Shown here: positions 53,318 through 61,435 of the stretch, piece after piece
Layout: each line of letters opens with the position of its first letter
Numbering within the stretch: the stretch's first letter is position 1
NCBI RefSeq assembly: GCF_012027305.1
Contig: NZ_SNUF01000001.1
Coordinates: 930,001-994,000, forward strand
Source of the DNA: Thermococcus sp. MAR1
GTDB lineage: Archaea; Methanobacteriota_B; Thermococci; Thermococcales; Thermococcaceae
Direction of reading: 5' to 3'
Length of the DNA stretch: 64,000 nt
Made by a program: the position numbers and the translations under genes
The notes under the pieces: model-generated
Told to the model about the DNA's origin: nothing
Databases searched by the model: none
Seen by the model: the letters and a program-made list of their open reading frames with translations, nothing else

Positions 53318-54196
53318 ATGGCACTAAGGAAACTAGGCGATTCGGCCTATCTCTACCCAGGAAGCCCCTCAACCCTCATCAGGGTGGTCGAAGGAGGCGC
53401 TATCATCGTTGACCCAGGTCACGGGAGTGGGAGACACAAGGACCTTAGGCGAGAGGTCAGGAAGCTCGGGCTCGAGATAAAAGCTCAGCTCGCAACGCAT
53501 GGCCACGCGGACCACGTGGCGGTGGCGCCCAGGATAAACGCCCCCCTCTTCATCCACCGCTTCGAGTTCTCCATCGCCGAGAGCCCGCTTAACAGGGAGC
53601 TCCTCACCTTCGGCTCGAAGGCACCGGAGGGATTCTTAGCCTACCAGTTCCCAGAGGAGGTTAAAGTTCACGCAGTTTTCGAGTGGGGGGATGAGCCGTT
53701 CGGCCTAAAGGCCGTCAAGCTGAACGGTCATTCTCCGGGAATGACTGGCTTTCTGGACGAGGAGAATGGTATCGTCTACGCAGGAGACGCTTTCTTCGGA
53801 GAGAGGGTAATAGAAGCGGTTGGATTGCCCTATCTGGTCGATCCAAGACTATTTAGAGCTTCAATTAAAGAATTGCATAATTATGCAGAAAAGGGCTTCC
53901 TGCTCATACCCTCCCATGGAAAGGCCGTGAAGGATGGGGAGGCGCTTGAACTGCTCGACTTTAATCTCAACCGCGTCGAGGAAATGGAGAACCTCATCAT
54001 AGAACTCCTCAAAAACCCCATGGGGCTCGATGAGCTGGCCTTCAAAATTATGGGACATTACGGGGTCGAGGTGACACCCCAAAAACTCGCCCTCAACCTC
54101 GTCCCGCTGAGGGCCTTTATAGCTCAGCTCTACAACGAAGGGAAGATCGAGGCCCTCATTGAAGATGGATTGAAGTGGAGGGCTAGAAGGGATTGA
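53318..54196 (+). CDS. Metallo-beta-lactamase-fold hydrolase
   Basis: A 292-residue hydrolase with the HxHxDH signature at H61, H63, D65 and H66 (THGHADHV), a distal NGHSPGMTGF and GDAFF metal-bridging Asp, and a C-terminal winged-helix-like region. The layout fits the glyoxalase II-like/LACTB2-type hydrolases; the substrate is unknown. TATA CCTTTTATTC (53279-53288) and GGTGGTATT precede the ATG at 53318, so the 17-codon upstream extension is rejected. Confidence 0.87.
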   Translation: MALRKLGDSAYLYPGSPSTLIRVVEGGAIIVDPGHGSGRHKDLRREVRKLGLEIKAQLATHGHADHVAVAPRINAPLFIHRFEFSIAESPLNRELLTFGSKAPEGFLAYQFPEEVKVHAVFEWGDEPFGLKAVKLNGHSPGMTGFLDEENGIVYAGDAFFGERVIEAVGLPYLVDPRLFRASIKELHNYAEKGFLLIPSHGKAVKDGEALELLDFNLNRVEEMENLIIELLKNPMGLDELAFKIMGHYGVEVTPQKLALNLVPLRAFIAQLYNEGKIEALIEDGLKWRARRD

Positions 54197-54234
54197 AAAT
54201 CGAAGAGTTCAGTTTGTGATTGCTATCCACAAAC

Positions 54235-54873
54235 TCATTCCTCGTCCGGATAGCACAGGTACCTGTACGGGCAGAACCTACATGCGAAATCGTTCCAGCC
54301 CTTTGGGGGCTTTCCTTTCTCGTATGCCCGCTTAACGGAGTAGAAGTGCCTCAGCGTCTCGCGGAAAAGCTTGCCGTCGTAGGGAACTTCAAAAGCTTTA
54401 AAGTTTGGCCCCTTAACTATGGGGAAGCGGGAGAAGTCTATCTTGTTGATAACCTTCATCGGCTCCTCGTGGAGCTTGATGTAGTAGAGATAGCCATACT
54501 CTGCCTCTGCCCAGCGGAGGTAGACGTTTAGCTGGGCAAGGTGGTAGTCGTAGGGGTTCCGCGGGAGGCTCGTCTTCCCCTTGATTTCGATGGGGAAATC
54601 CCTTATGGCATCCACCCTCCCGTGTATCTCGAAGCCCAGGCGGGAGGAGCGCAGTATCATGCGCTTTTCAAGTTCAAAGCCGAAACGTTTCTGCAGAATC
54701 TCGCCAAGGATGTTGTGGGTGTTTATCCCCTGGTTGAGCCTCACCTTAACGAACTCCGGCCACCTCTCAGGATAACCCTTGAGTCGGAAGTATATCCTTC
54801 TGGGACAGGTTAGAGCCTCGCTGGCGTAAAACTCTATGAGTTCATCACCTTCATTGTGACCGTTATTGCTCAT
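54235..54873 (-). CDS. Cas4-like PD-(D/E)XK nuclease, unlinked to CRISPR
   Basis: A 212-residue Cas4/Dna2-type nuclease: cysteine C23 and three C-terminal cysteines C198, C201 and C207 form the [4Fe-4S] site, and the active site is H53, D88 (GRVDAI), E96 and K98 (IEIKGK). No CRISPR array or other cas gene lies in this window, so it is a solo Cas4-like protein, a type common in archaeal genomes whose role may be in repair. GGAGGG precedes the ATG at 54873; the 26-codon upstream extension of the frame is rejected. A TATA GATTTAAATG is near 55006-55015. Confidence 0.85.
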   Translation of the reverse strand: MSNNGHNEGDELIEFYASEALTCPRRIYFRLKGYPERWPEFVKVRLNQGINTHNILGEILQKRFGFELEKRMILRSSRLGFEIHGRVDAIRDFPIEIKGKTSLPRNPYDYHLAQLNVYLRWAEAEYGYLYYIKLHEEPMKVINKIDFSRFPIVKGPNFKAFEVPYDGKLFRETLRHFYSVKRAYEKGKPPKGWNDFACRFCPYRYLCYPDEE

Positions 54874-55049
54874 GGTCTTCCCTCCAGAGAGGGGGCGGGT
54901 CATAGGAAAGAACCTCGCCGCCCCTGCGTCAGCTAATACCGACGTCATCACCCATCAGACTGGGCAAGGGTCGTCATCCGCTTGGAGAGTTAAGGCTAAC
55001 CCACCATTTAAATCTTTGGGGAAAGAAGACCGGAATAAAGAGGGCGAAA

Positions 55050-55394
55050 TCAGAGTATGGTGCCCTTCTTCCTCTTGAGCGAGTAGCTGAGACCGTAAGC
55101 AGGCCAGAGGCTCGGCGGTTGCTCGTAGTGGTGCAGGTTGCGGAGTATCTTCTCCGCGGCTTTTCTGTTTTTTGCCCTGACGCGCAGGACTCCGTCCTCA
55201 AGCTCGACGGTTCCGTTCGAGAGCCTGAGGGTGAGCTTCGAGCCCTTCACCTCCGGACGGGCCTTCATTAAAAGCTGCCTGTAGTCCTCGTACGCCTCCC
55301 GGCTCAGTTTCTGCTCAAGAAGGGCGGGTTTTTCACGTGACTTAAACAGGCGGGAAAACCAACTACTTGAGGACTCATCATCCATACTCCTCAT
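55050..55394 (-). CDS. Small basic protein of unknown function
   Basis: A 114-residue basic, soluble protein. The middle (LTLRLSNGTVELEDGVLRVRAKNRKAAEKILRNLHHY) has alternating strands and a helix, and the C-terminus is lysine/arginine rich (LKRKKG), so nucleic-acid binding is conceivable. AGGAGGT lies only two bases before ATG 55394 and eleven before ATG 55385, leaving the start open. It is in the same direction as the Cas4-like gene but separated by 176 bp. Not recognised. Confidence 0.65.
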   Translation of the reverse strand: MRSMDDESSSSWFSRLFKSREKPALLEQKLSREAYEDYRQLLMKARPEVKGSKLTLRLSNGTVELEDGVLRVRAKNRKAAEKILRNLHHYEQPPSLWPAYGLSYSLKRKKGTIL

Positions 55395-55510
55395 CGACCT
55401 CCTAGCGTTCTCGCTTTAAATTCGTTCTCCAGGTTTTTAAGGCTTTCTCCTCGCTTTTTGCCGAAATGACTGGAGAAGGCTTTTTAAAGTTTTATGGCTG
55501 AGTAAGCCCG

Positions 55511-56350
55511 ATGACGAAGACGCAACTGATAAAGCCCCGCATCAGGGAGATGCTGTCGAAAGAGCTCCCGGAAGAGCTAGTCGAGATGCTCCCAAAGCAC
55601 TGGGTCCGAATAGGCGACGTTCTGATTCTGCCGCTCAGGTCTGATCTTGAGCCATACAAGCACCGCATAGCGGAGGTTTACGCAGAAGTTCTCGGCGTCA
55701 AGACCGTCCTCAGGAAGGGCCGCATAGGCGGCGAGTTCAGGGAGACCAACTATGAGATACTCTACGGAAACGATACTGTGACGGTCCACGTAGAGAACGG
55801 GATAAGGTACAAGCTCGACGTGGCAAAGATAATGTTCTCTCCGGCCAACGTCAAGGAGCGCGTTAGGATGGCAAGGGTGGCCAAACCAGGGGAGCTGGTT
55901 GTTGACATGTTCGCCGGAATCGGACACCTGAGCCTGCCGATGGCCGTCCACGGAAAGGCCCGAGTGATAGCAATAGAGAAGAGCCCCTATACATTCCGCT
56001 TCCTGGTGGAGAACATCGAGCTGAACAAGGTTCAGGACAGGATGACGGCCTACAACATTGACAACCGCGACTTTCCGGGGGAGAACATAGCGGACAGGGT
56101 TCTGATGGGCTACGTTGTTACAACTCATGAGTTCATACCCAAAGCGCTCAGCATAGCGAAGGACGAGGCGGTGATCCACTATCATAACACTGTTCCAGAG
56201 AAGCTTATGCCAGAGGAGCCCTTCGAGACGTTCAAAAGGGTGGCGAGGGAGCACGGCTATGAGGCCGAGAAGCTCAATGAGCTGGTCATAAAGCGCTACG
56301 CCCCAGGTGTGTGGCACGTCGTCGTTGACGTGAGGGTTTTTAAAAAATAA
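55511..56350 (+). CDS. taw2: tRNA wybutosine-type aminocarboxypropyltransferase Taw2
   Basis: A 279-residue Trm5/Tyw2-family enzyme. The SAM-binding motif is DMFAGIGHLSLP, and the active-site loop reads VLMGYVVTTHEFIPKAL. Trm5 methyltransferases have an N-x-P-type loop at this place, so the GYV version points to Taw2, which moves the aminocarboxypropyl group of SAM onto 4-demethylwyosine at G37 of tRNA-Phe. A TATA-like CTTTTTAAAG (55481-55490) about 26 bases upstream suggests a leaderless ATG. Confidence in Taw2 over Trm5 is good but not absolute. Confidence 0.87.
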   Translation: MTKTQLIKPRIREMLSKELPEELVEMLPKHWVRIGDVLILPLRSDLEPYKHRIAEVYAEVLGVKTVLRKGRIGGEFRETNYEILYGNDTVTVHVENGIRYKLDVAKIMFSPANVKERVRMARVAKPGELVVDMFAGIGHLSLPMAVHGKARVIAIEKSPYTFRFLVENIELNKVQDRMTAYNIDNRDFPGENIADRVLMGYVVTTHEFIPKALSIAKDEAVIHYHNTVPEKLMPEEPFETFKRVAREHGYEAEKLNELVIKRYAPGVWHVVVDVRVFKK

Positions 56351-56665
56351 GTTCCTACCCGCTCCGGTCCCACAGGGGTTCCAGTCATCGCATAGGAAGT
56401 TCATGCAGACAGTCATGTGCCTTCTGCATATTTCATGGTCGGAAAGTAGAATCTATGGCACCGAACCAGCGGCAGTCCCTGCGGAACTTAAGCCGATTCC
56501 CCATTCAGTTCACCGATGAAGGTTTTTGTGTCATCTCATAAACCTTTGGGCATTCGAGTTGCCTTCAGTTAACAAATGAACTTAACTTAAGATGACTAGT
56601 GAAACGCTTTCTTTTGCGAAGGCCTTATATCCTCCAACCCGAAAATCTTTCGAGGTGATTCTGAT
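56351..56665 (+). other. 315-bp intergenic region upstream of the tungsten enzyme
   Basis: No supported gene. A perfect 7-bp inverted repeat ATGCAGA (56404-56410) / TCTGCAT (56424-56430) lies near the left end. The right end has a TATA box GCCTTATATCC (56622-56632) and GAGGTGA upstream of the ATG at 56666, giving a leader of about 10-15 bases. Base composition in the middle is lower in GC than the flanking genes. I see no C/D or H/ACA RNA features. Confidence 0.5.
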
Positions 56666-58567
56666 ATGGAGGCGAAAGGTGGTTACTGGGGCAAGATTCT
56701 AAGGGTCAACCTGACGACCCACGAGGTCAAGGTGGAGCCCCTGCCCGAGGAGTTCCCAAGGAAGTACCTCGGCGGTGTTGGCTTTGGAGCCAGACTCCTC
56801 TACGACGAGGTTCCAGCCGGGGCAGACCCCCTCGGACCGGAGAACAAGATGATAATCACCCCCGGCCTGTTCGTTGCCACTGGAATCGGAACCGGTTCAA
56901 AGACGGCGTTCAACTTCAAGAGCCCGCTCACCGGTGCCTACGGCCGCTCGATGGCCGGAGCCAAGATGGGTGAAGAACTGAAGAAGGCCGGCTACGACGT
57001 TTTGATAATAGAAGGCCAGAGCGAGGAACCGGTTCTCTTAGTCATAGAGGACGACGAGGTTAAGATCGTTCCAGCCGAGGGCTACTGGGGATTAACTACC
57101 GGTGAGGCCAGGAAGAAGGCCAAGGAAGAGTATCCAGGCTTTGCCACAGCTTTCATCGGCCCGGCTGGAGAGAACCTCAGCAGAATAGCGACGATAGAGA
57201 CCGACGACAGGCAGGCCGGTAGGGGCGGCCCCGGTGCCGTCCTTGGAAGCAAGAAGCTCAAGGGAATTCTCGTCAAGGGAACTAAGAAGATACCTATTGC
57301 CGAGCCAGAGAAGCTCCGCGGGCTCATCAAGGAGTGGGCCATGGTCTTTAAGGACCACCCGGCTACGAAGGCAGACATGGACTACGGAAGCGGTGAGTTC
57401 CTCGACTGGATGAACAGGGAAAGGGGAACCTTCCCGGTCAGGAACTGGCAGATGGGCTTCTTCAAGAAGGCCTACGAGAAGGCCAAGGAGGAAGGCAGGG
57501 AGCACATCGGAATCGACCCCTACTTCTGGGCGCCGAAATACCGCGTTGGAAGGAAGCCGTGCCCGCTCTGTAACAAGCCGTGCAGCCAGTACATCAAGGT
57601 AGAGAGCGAAAAGTGGGGCACCTTCATGACGGATGGACCAGAATACGAGACCCTCTACTCCTTCGGCGGTGTGCTTGAGTTAGACGACTTCGAGACGGTG
57701 GCTTACCTCAACTATCTGGCGGACGAACTTGGTCTCGACACCATCTCAGCGGGTGTCACCATCGCCTGGGCAATGGAAGCCTACGAGAGAGGGCTCCTCA
57801 CCAAGGAGGAAACGGATGGCCTTGAGCTGACCTTCGGAAACGGTGAGGCAGCGGTTGAGGCCCTCAAGAAGATGGCCTACCGCGAGGGCAACCTCGGAGA
57901 GCTTTTGGCGGATGGTGTCAAGAGGGCCAGCGAGAGGCTCGGCAAGGGCAGCGAGAAGTTCGCCATGCACGTCAAGGGTATGGAGCCGCCGGCGTATGAC
58001 GTTAGGGGAATTAAGGGAATGGCGCTGGCCTTTGCAGTCAACGTCCGCGGTGCAGATCATCTCACCAGCGGTGCCTACGGAACCGAGCTTGTAGGAAAGT
58101 GGTGGAAGTTCGAGGGCGTCGACAGGACCAGGGGCGAGAACAAGGGGTTCGAGATAGCGTTCCACGAGAACCTCATGGCTGTCTACGACGCCACCGGCGT
58201 CTGTAAGTTCTCAAGGCACATGTACTTCCTTGAGGGCTTCCCGCCTCTCGTCGAGGCCGTAACTGGAATGAACATCGGTGAAGCAGAGCTGATGGTCATC
58301 GGTGAGAGGATAATGAACATAGCGAGGGCCTTCAACGTCAGGGAAGGCTTCACCAGAAAGGACGATACCTTACCGTACAGGATTATGTGGGAGCCGATTC
58401 CGGAAGGAGTTAGCAAGGGCCTACACGTCCCGCCGTGGGAGCTCGACAGGATGCTCGATGAGTACTACCAGGCTCGTGGATGGAGCAGAGACGGAATCCC
58501 GACAAAGGCCAAGCTCATGGCCCTGGATTTGCCAGACATCTCCGAGGACATTGGGGCCGGGGTTTAA
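56666..58567 (+). CDS. Tungsten-containing aldehyde:ferredoxin oxidoreductase family protein
   Basis: A 633-residue enzyme of the AOR/FOR/WOR family, which oxidises aldehydes with a bis-tungstopterin cofactor and passes electrons to ferredoxin. The N-terminal GGYWGKILRVNLTT, GRGGPGAVLGSKKLKGI, the [4Fe-4S] cysteines C299, C302 and C306 (CPLCNKPC) and C513 (TGVCKFS), and the pterin-binding AYDVRGIKG are present. Thermococcales have several such enzymes; its N-terminus resembles FOR/WOR types more than AOR, but the substrate class is left open. moaC at 21.8 kb belongs to its cofactor pathway. Confidence 0.9.
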   Translation: MEAKGGYWGKILRVNLTTHEVKVEPLPEEFPRKYLGGVGFGARLLYDEVPAGADPLGPENKMIITPGLFVATGIGTGSKTAFNFKSPLTGAYGRSMAGAKMGEELKKAGYDVLIIEGQSEEPVLLVIEDDEVKIVPAEGYWGLTTGEARKKAKEEYPGFATAFIGPAGENLSRIATIETDDRQAGRGGPGAVLGSKKLKGILVKGTKKIPIAEPEKLRGLIKEWAMVFKDHPATKADMDYGSGEFLDWMNRERGTFPVRNWQMGFFKKAYEKAKEEGREHIGIDPYFWAPKYRVGRKPCPLCNKPCSQYIKVESEKWGTFMTDGPEYETLYSFGGVLELDDFETVAYLNYLADELGLDTISAGVTIAWAMEAYERGLLTKEETDGLELTFGNGEAAVEALKKMAYREGNLGELLADGVKRASERLGKGSEKFAMHVKGMEPPAYDVRGIKGMALAFAVNVRGADHLTSGAYGTELVGKWWKFEGVDRTRGENKGFEIAFHENLMAVYDATGVCKFSRHMYFLEGFPPLVEAVTGMNIGEAELMVIGERIMNIARAFNVREGFTRKDDTLPYRIMWEPIPEGVSKGLHVPPWELDRMLDEYYQARGWSRDGIPTKAKLMALDLPDISEDIGAGV

Positions 58568-58833
58568 ACCCCTTCTTCTACTTTTCTGTTTACGCATAAA
58601 CAAAACTCCGCCCACATTCTCCCGTTGTTTATCAGCCAACTATAGGGCCCACACTCAGGGCTTTGCCCATCAAAATTCTATCAAAAGAGGCCCTTTCTCA
58701 TAAAACAGCCGGGAAAGGTTAGCGTGCACTCTAAAACTCGCCCGCCTTGTGGAGGGTGGAACGCTATAAACTGCCAGTTATGAAGGATAAACCCTCTGAA
58801 AACAAGCAACTTTGAACTTGCACGCCAACTTTG

Positions 58834-58861
58834 ATCAAACTTTGCGCAGGCAAAGTTTGAT
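58834..58861. repeat. 12-bp perfect inverted repeat abutting the tRNA-Ser 3' end
   Basis: ATCAAACTTTGC (58834-58845) and GCAAAGTTTGAT (58850-58861) are exact complements around GCAG. The right arm ends one base before the CCA end of tRNA-Ser. AACTTTG also occurs as direct copies at 58808-58814, 58827-58833 and 58838-58844. On the minus strand this hairpin follows the tRNA immediately, so it may end the translation-gene transcript or mark an integration site. The rest of 58568-58833 shows no gene. Confidence 0.6.
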
Positions 58862-58948
58862 TGGCGCCGGGGCAGGGATTTGAACCCTGGCGGGCAAACG
58901 CCCACGGACTCTCCAGGCCCGCGCCTTCCCAGGCTAGGCTACCCCGGC
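58862..58948 (-). tRNA. tRNA-Ser (anticodon GGA)
   Basis: Class II cloverleaf on the minus strand: acceptor GCCGGGG/CCCCGGC, discriminator G and encoded CCA, anticodon loop CTGGAGA giving GGA (reads UCC/UCU), and a long variable arm (TGGGCG-TTTG-CCCGC type), T arm GGTTCAAATCC. Its 5' end is only 16 bp from the S10 stop codon with no TATA box between them, so it is probably processed from the tuf-rps10 transcript. Confidence 0.95.
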
Positions 58949-58964
58949 GCAAAAAGGGGGAGAA

Positions 58965-59273
58965 TCATGAGATGAGCTCGATCTCGATGGTGACGTCCTC
59001 GGGGACGCGGATGCGCATGATCTGGCGCATGGCCCTTTCGTCGGCCTCGATGTCGACGAGCCTCTTGTGAACGCGGAGCTCAAACTTGTCGAAGGTTGCG
59101 GTGCCCTCGCCGTCCGGGCTCTTCCTGGTGGTGATCCTTATCCTCTTGGTCGGGAGCGGTATGGGTCCGCTCATCCTGACGCCGGTCCTCTCGGCTATCT
59201 GCTTGATCTGGTCGGTGACCTCGTTGAGGGCCTTAATGTTGGTGCTTGCGAGCTTAATCCTTGCCTTCTGCAT
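58965..59273 (-). CDS. rps10: Ribosomal protein S10 (uS10)
   Basis: A 102-residue S10, a small-subunit head protein. [24 protein letters not shown] and the [22 protein letters not shown] core are diagnostic. The elongated beta hairpin contacts 16S rRNA and ribosomal proteins S3 and S14. It lies 51 bp downstream of the EF-1alpha stop codon; a purine-rich AGGGACTG (GGAGG-like) precedes the ATG. tRNA-Ser follows 16 bp after the stop. Confidence 0.97.
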   Translation of the reverse strand: MQKARIKLASTNIKALNEVTDQIKQIAERTGVRMSGPIPLPTKRIRITTRKSPDGEGTATFDKFELRVHKRLVDIEADERAMRQIMRIRVPEDVTIEIELIS

Positions 59274-59324
59274 TTCAGTCCCTCCTAAGGCTTAAGGAAG
59301 TAAAGGAAAGGTCAAAGAAGGCCT

Positions 59325-60611
59325 TCACTCGGCCTTCTGGATGGAGATAACCATACCGGCAGCGACAGTCTGGCCCATGTCACGGATGGCGAACCTGCCC
59401 ATCTGCGGGATCTCCTTGACCGGCTCGATGACCATCGGCTTGGTCGGCCTGAGGACGACGATGGCGGAGTCACCGGTCTTGATGAACTGCGGGTTCTCCT
59501 CGACGATGTTGCCGGTCCTCGGGTCGAGCTTGGCGAGGAGCTGCTCGAACCTGACGGCGACCTGGAGGGTGTGCGCGTGGAGGACCGGGGTGTAGCCGAC
59601 GGTGATAGCTGTTGGGTGGTTGAGGACGATGATCTGGGCCTTGAAGGTGTCCTTCGGCCTGACAACGGTCGGCGGGTTGGTGGTGTGTCCAGCAACGTCA
59701 CCGCGCTTTATGTCGTTCTTACCAACGCCACGGACGTTGAATCCGATGTTGTCACCCGGAAGGGCCTCCTGCATGGCCTCGTGGTGCATCTCGATGGACT
59801 TAACCTCACCCTGGATCGGCTTGTGGAAGATGGTGCTGGCCGGCTCGAAGATGACGACGTCGCCGACGCGGAGGACACCGGTCTCGACACGGCCGACCGG
59901 GACGGTACCGACACCCTTAATGGAGTAGACGTCCTGGATCGGGATGCGGAGCGGCTTGTCGGTCGGCTTCGGCGGCTCGGGGATCTGGTCGAGGGCGTCG
60001 ATGAGGGTCGGGCCGTTGTACCAGGGCATGTTGTCGCTCTTCTTGACGACGTTGTCGCCCTCCCAAGCGCTGATCGGGATGATCGGGAAGTCCTTGTAGC
60101 CAAGCATCATGAGGAGCTTCTTGACCTGCTCAGCGACCTGCTTGAACTTCTTCTCGTCGTAGTTGACCATGTCCATCTTGTTGATGGCGACGATGATGTG
60201 GCCGATACCGAGGGTCCTGGCAAGGAAGGCGTGCTCCTTGGTCTGCGGCATGACACCGTCGGTGGCAGCGACGACGAGAACGGCAGCGTCAGCCTGGCTG
60301 GCACCGGTGATCATGTTCTTAACGAAGTCCCTGTGGCCCGGAGCGTCGATGATGGTGATGTACCTGTGCGGGGTCTCGAACTTGGTGTGGGCGACGTCGA
60401 TGGTGATACCCCTCTCGCGCTCCTCCTTGAGCCTGTCCATGACCCAGGCGAACTTGAAGGACTTGCCCTTCTCACCCATCTCCTCGAACTTCTTGATGAT
60501 GTTCTCCGGTATGTTGGCGGTGTCGAAGAGCAGCCTTCCGATGGTGGTGCTCTTTCCGTGGTCGACGTGGCCTATAAAGACGATGTTAACGTGCGGCTTC
60601 TCCTTAGCCAT
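59325..60611 (-). CDS. tuf: Translation elongation factor EF-1alpha
   Basis: A 428-residue EF-1alpha that delivers aminoacyl-tRNA to the ribosome. GTPase motifs: GHVDHGKST (14-22 region), [12 protein letters not shown] and the later SAW box. The frame allows ATG codons at 60617 and 60611; the GGAGGTG box is two to three bases from the first and eight to nine from the second, and Thermococcus homologues start MAKEKPHVN, so 60611 is chosen. A TATA TTTTTAAATC (60659-60668) on the minus strand lies about 50 bases upstream. Confidence 0.98.
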   Translation of the reverse strand: MAKEKPHVNIVFIGHVDHGKSTTIGRLLFDTANIPENIIKKFEEMGEKGKSFKFAWVMDRLKEERERGITIDVAHTKFETPHRYITIIDAPGHRDFVKNMITGASQADAAVLVVAATDGVMPQTKEHAFLARTLGIGHIIVAINKMDMVNYDEKKFKQVAEQVKKLLMMLGYKDFPIIPISAWEGDNVVKKSDNMPWYNGPTLIDALDQIPEPPKPTDKPLRIPIQDVYSIKGVGTVPVGRVETGVLRVGDVVIFEPASTIFHKPIQGEVKSIEMHHEAMQEALPGDNIGFNVRGVGKNDIKRGDVAGHTTNPPTVVRPKDTFKAQIIVLNHPTAITVGYTPVLHAHTLQVAVRFEQLLAKLDPRTGNIVEENPQFIKTGDSAIVVLRPTKPMVIEPVKEIPQMGRFAIRDMGQTVAAGMVISIQKAE

Positions 60612-60796
60612 TTTCATACACCTCCATATTTTGGTCTAGTCTCGTTGACTAGGATGGCTTTTTAAATCTTTCGAACCTCGGCCCCCTCGGGCGGGAAACC
60701 CGCCTTTTTTCGGGGAGGCCTCATGAGTTCCGTGCTTAACTTACGAAGCGGGTTTAAAAAGTTAACTACGGGGGTTTGAACAGGAAAATGTAAACC
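60612..60796 (-). promoter_or_regulatory. EF-1alpha promoter region with nested hairpin
   Basis: Holds the minus-strand TATA box of tuf (60659-60668) and, upstream of it, GGCGGG (60690-60695) AAA CCCGCC (60699-60704) followed on the plus strand by six T. An imperfect outer arm pairs GGCCCCCTCG (60680-60689) with CGGGGAGGCC (60711-60720), eight of ten positions. No plus-strand gene ends here, so the terminator look is probably coincidental; a cruciform or regulator site upstream of a highly expressed gene is possible. Confidence 0.45.
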
Positions 60797-61318
60797 TCAG
60801 CCCCCCTTCAGCCTGCATTTCCTGAGGTAGTCCCAGAGGGTGTAGTAGATGGTGAACCTCTCCTCTCTCCTGCTGTCAAGGTCATACACCGTGAGAACCA
60901 GCCCGCACTCCCTCGTGCCGTTTTCAAGGGTATAACAAATTTCCCTGTAGGCATTCTCCGAGGGACCGGTGCTCGAGGTGTACATGACCTCCACCAAGCG
61001 ACCGTCCTTTCGCACTAGGACGAGGCGCTGGTAGGTCCTGCCGTATCCATCATTCGAGAGGAAACTCCTCTCCGCCACCACCGTTTCTATCCCGTCAGAC
61101 TTGTTCACGCTCACATTCCAGCTTTCATAGTTGATACCCCTGACGAACTCGAAAGGTGCAGTTCCAGCTTTGCACTCCACCTTCTCCTGTGGTGTTGATG
61201 GTCCCCACCAGAAATAGGAGTAGTGCTCGTAGAACACCATCCCCGGCCACGGGACGAACAGTAAAATCCCAATGACCACCAGGATTCCAACGGAGAGCGC
61301 CTTCCTTTGTGCCCCCAT
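60797..61318 (-). CDS. Unknown membrane-anchored protein
   Basis: A 173-residue protein with one N-terminal transmembrane anchor (residues ~8-26, LSVGILVVIGILLFVPWPG) and a ~145-residue domain outside the membrane with several cysteines (KVECKAG, EICYTL, RECGL, RKCRL) and two N-x-S/T sequons (WNVSVNKS, ENGT). Two disulfides are possible. Located between EF-2 and EF-1alpha, same strand, but separated by 117 and 185 bp. Family not recognised; the reading frame is clean. Confidence 0.72.
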   Translation of the reverse strand: MGAQRKALSVGILVVIGILLFVPWPGMVFYEHYSYFWWGPSTPQEKVECKAGTAPFEFVRGINYESWNVSVNKSDGIETVVAERSFLSNDGYGRTYQRLVLVRKDGRLVEVMYTSSTGPSENAYREICYTLENGTRECGLVLTVYDLDSRREERFTIYYTLWDYLRKCRLKGG

Positions 61319-61435
61319 GAAGCCGATATTATCGTTAGAAATTAAAGGGTTTTCGGAGGAGGCGTTGAATTAAGTGGCACGGTATCTCAAGCCCATGAGA
61401 CTAGAAAGTAAGTAGAAGGGAAGGGCAGAAAGCCC

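Noticed and set aside
54235-54873. Possible CRISPR-Cas locus suggested by the Cas4-like gene
   Set aside because: No regularly spaced direct repeats and no cas1, cas2 or effector genes are visible in the window.
54880-54960. Possible C/D-box small RNA in the leader of the Cas4-like gene (minus strand GTGATGA followed by CTGA)
   Set aside because: A C-like box and a D'-like box occur with fair spacing, but no matching C' and D boxes follow, so the structure is incomplete.
59571-60665. A 364-codon open frame antisense to EF-1alpha
   Set aside because: It is a codon-usage shadow of the highly biased tuf gene. The product is dominated by D, L, V and G and matches nothing I recognise.
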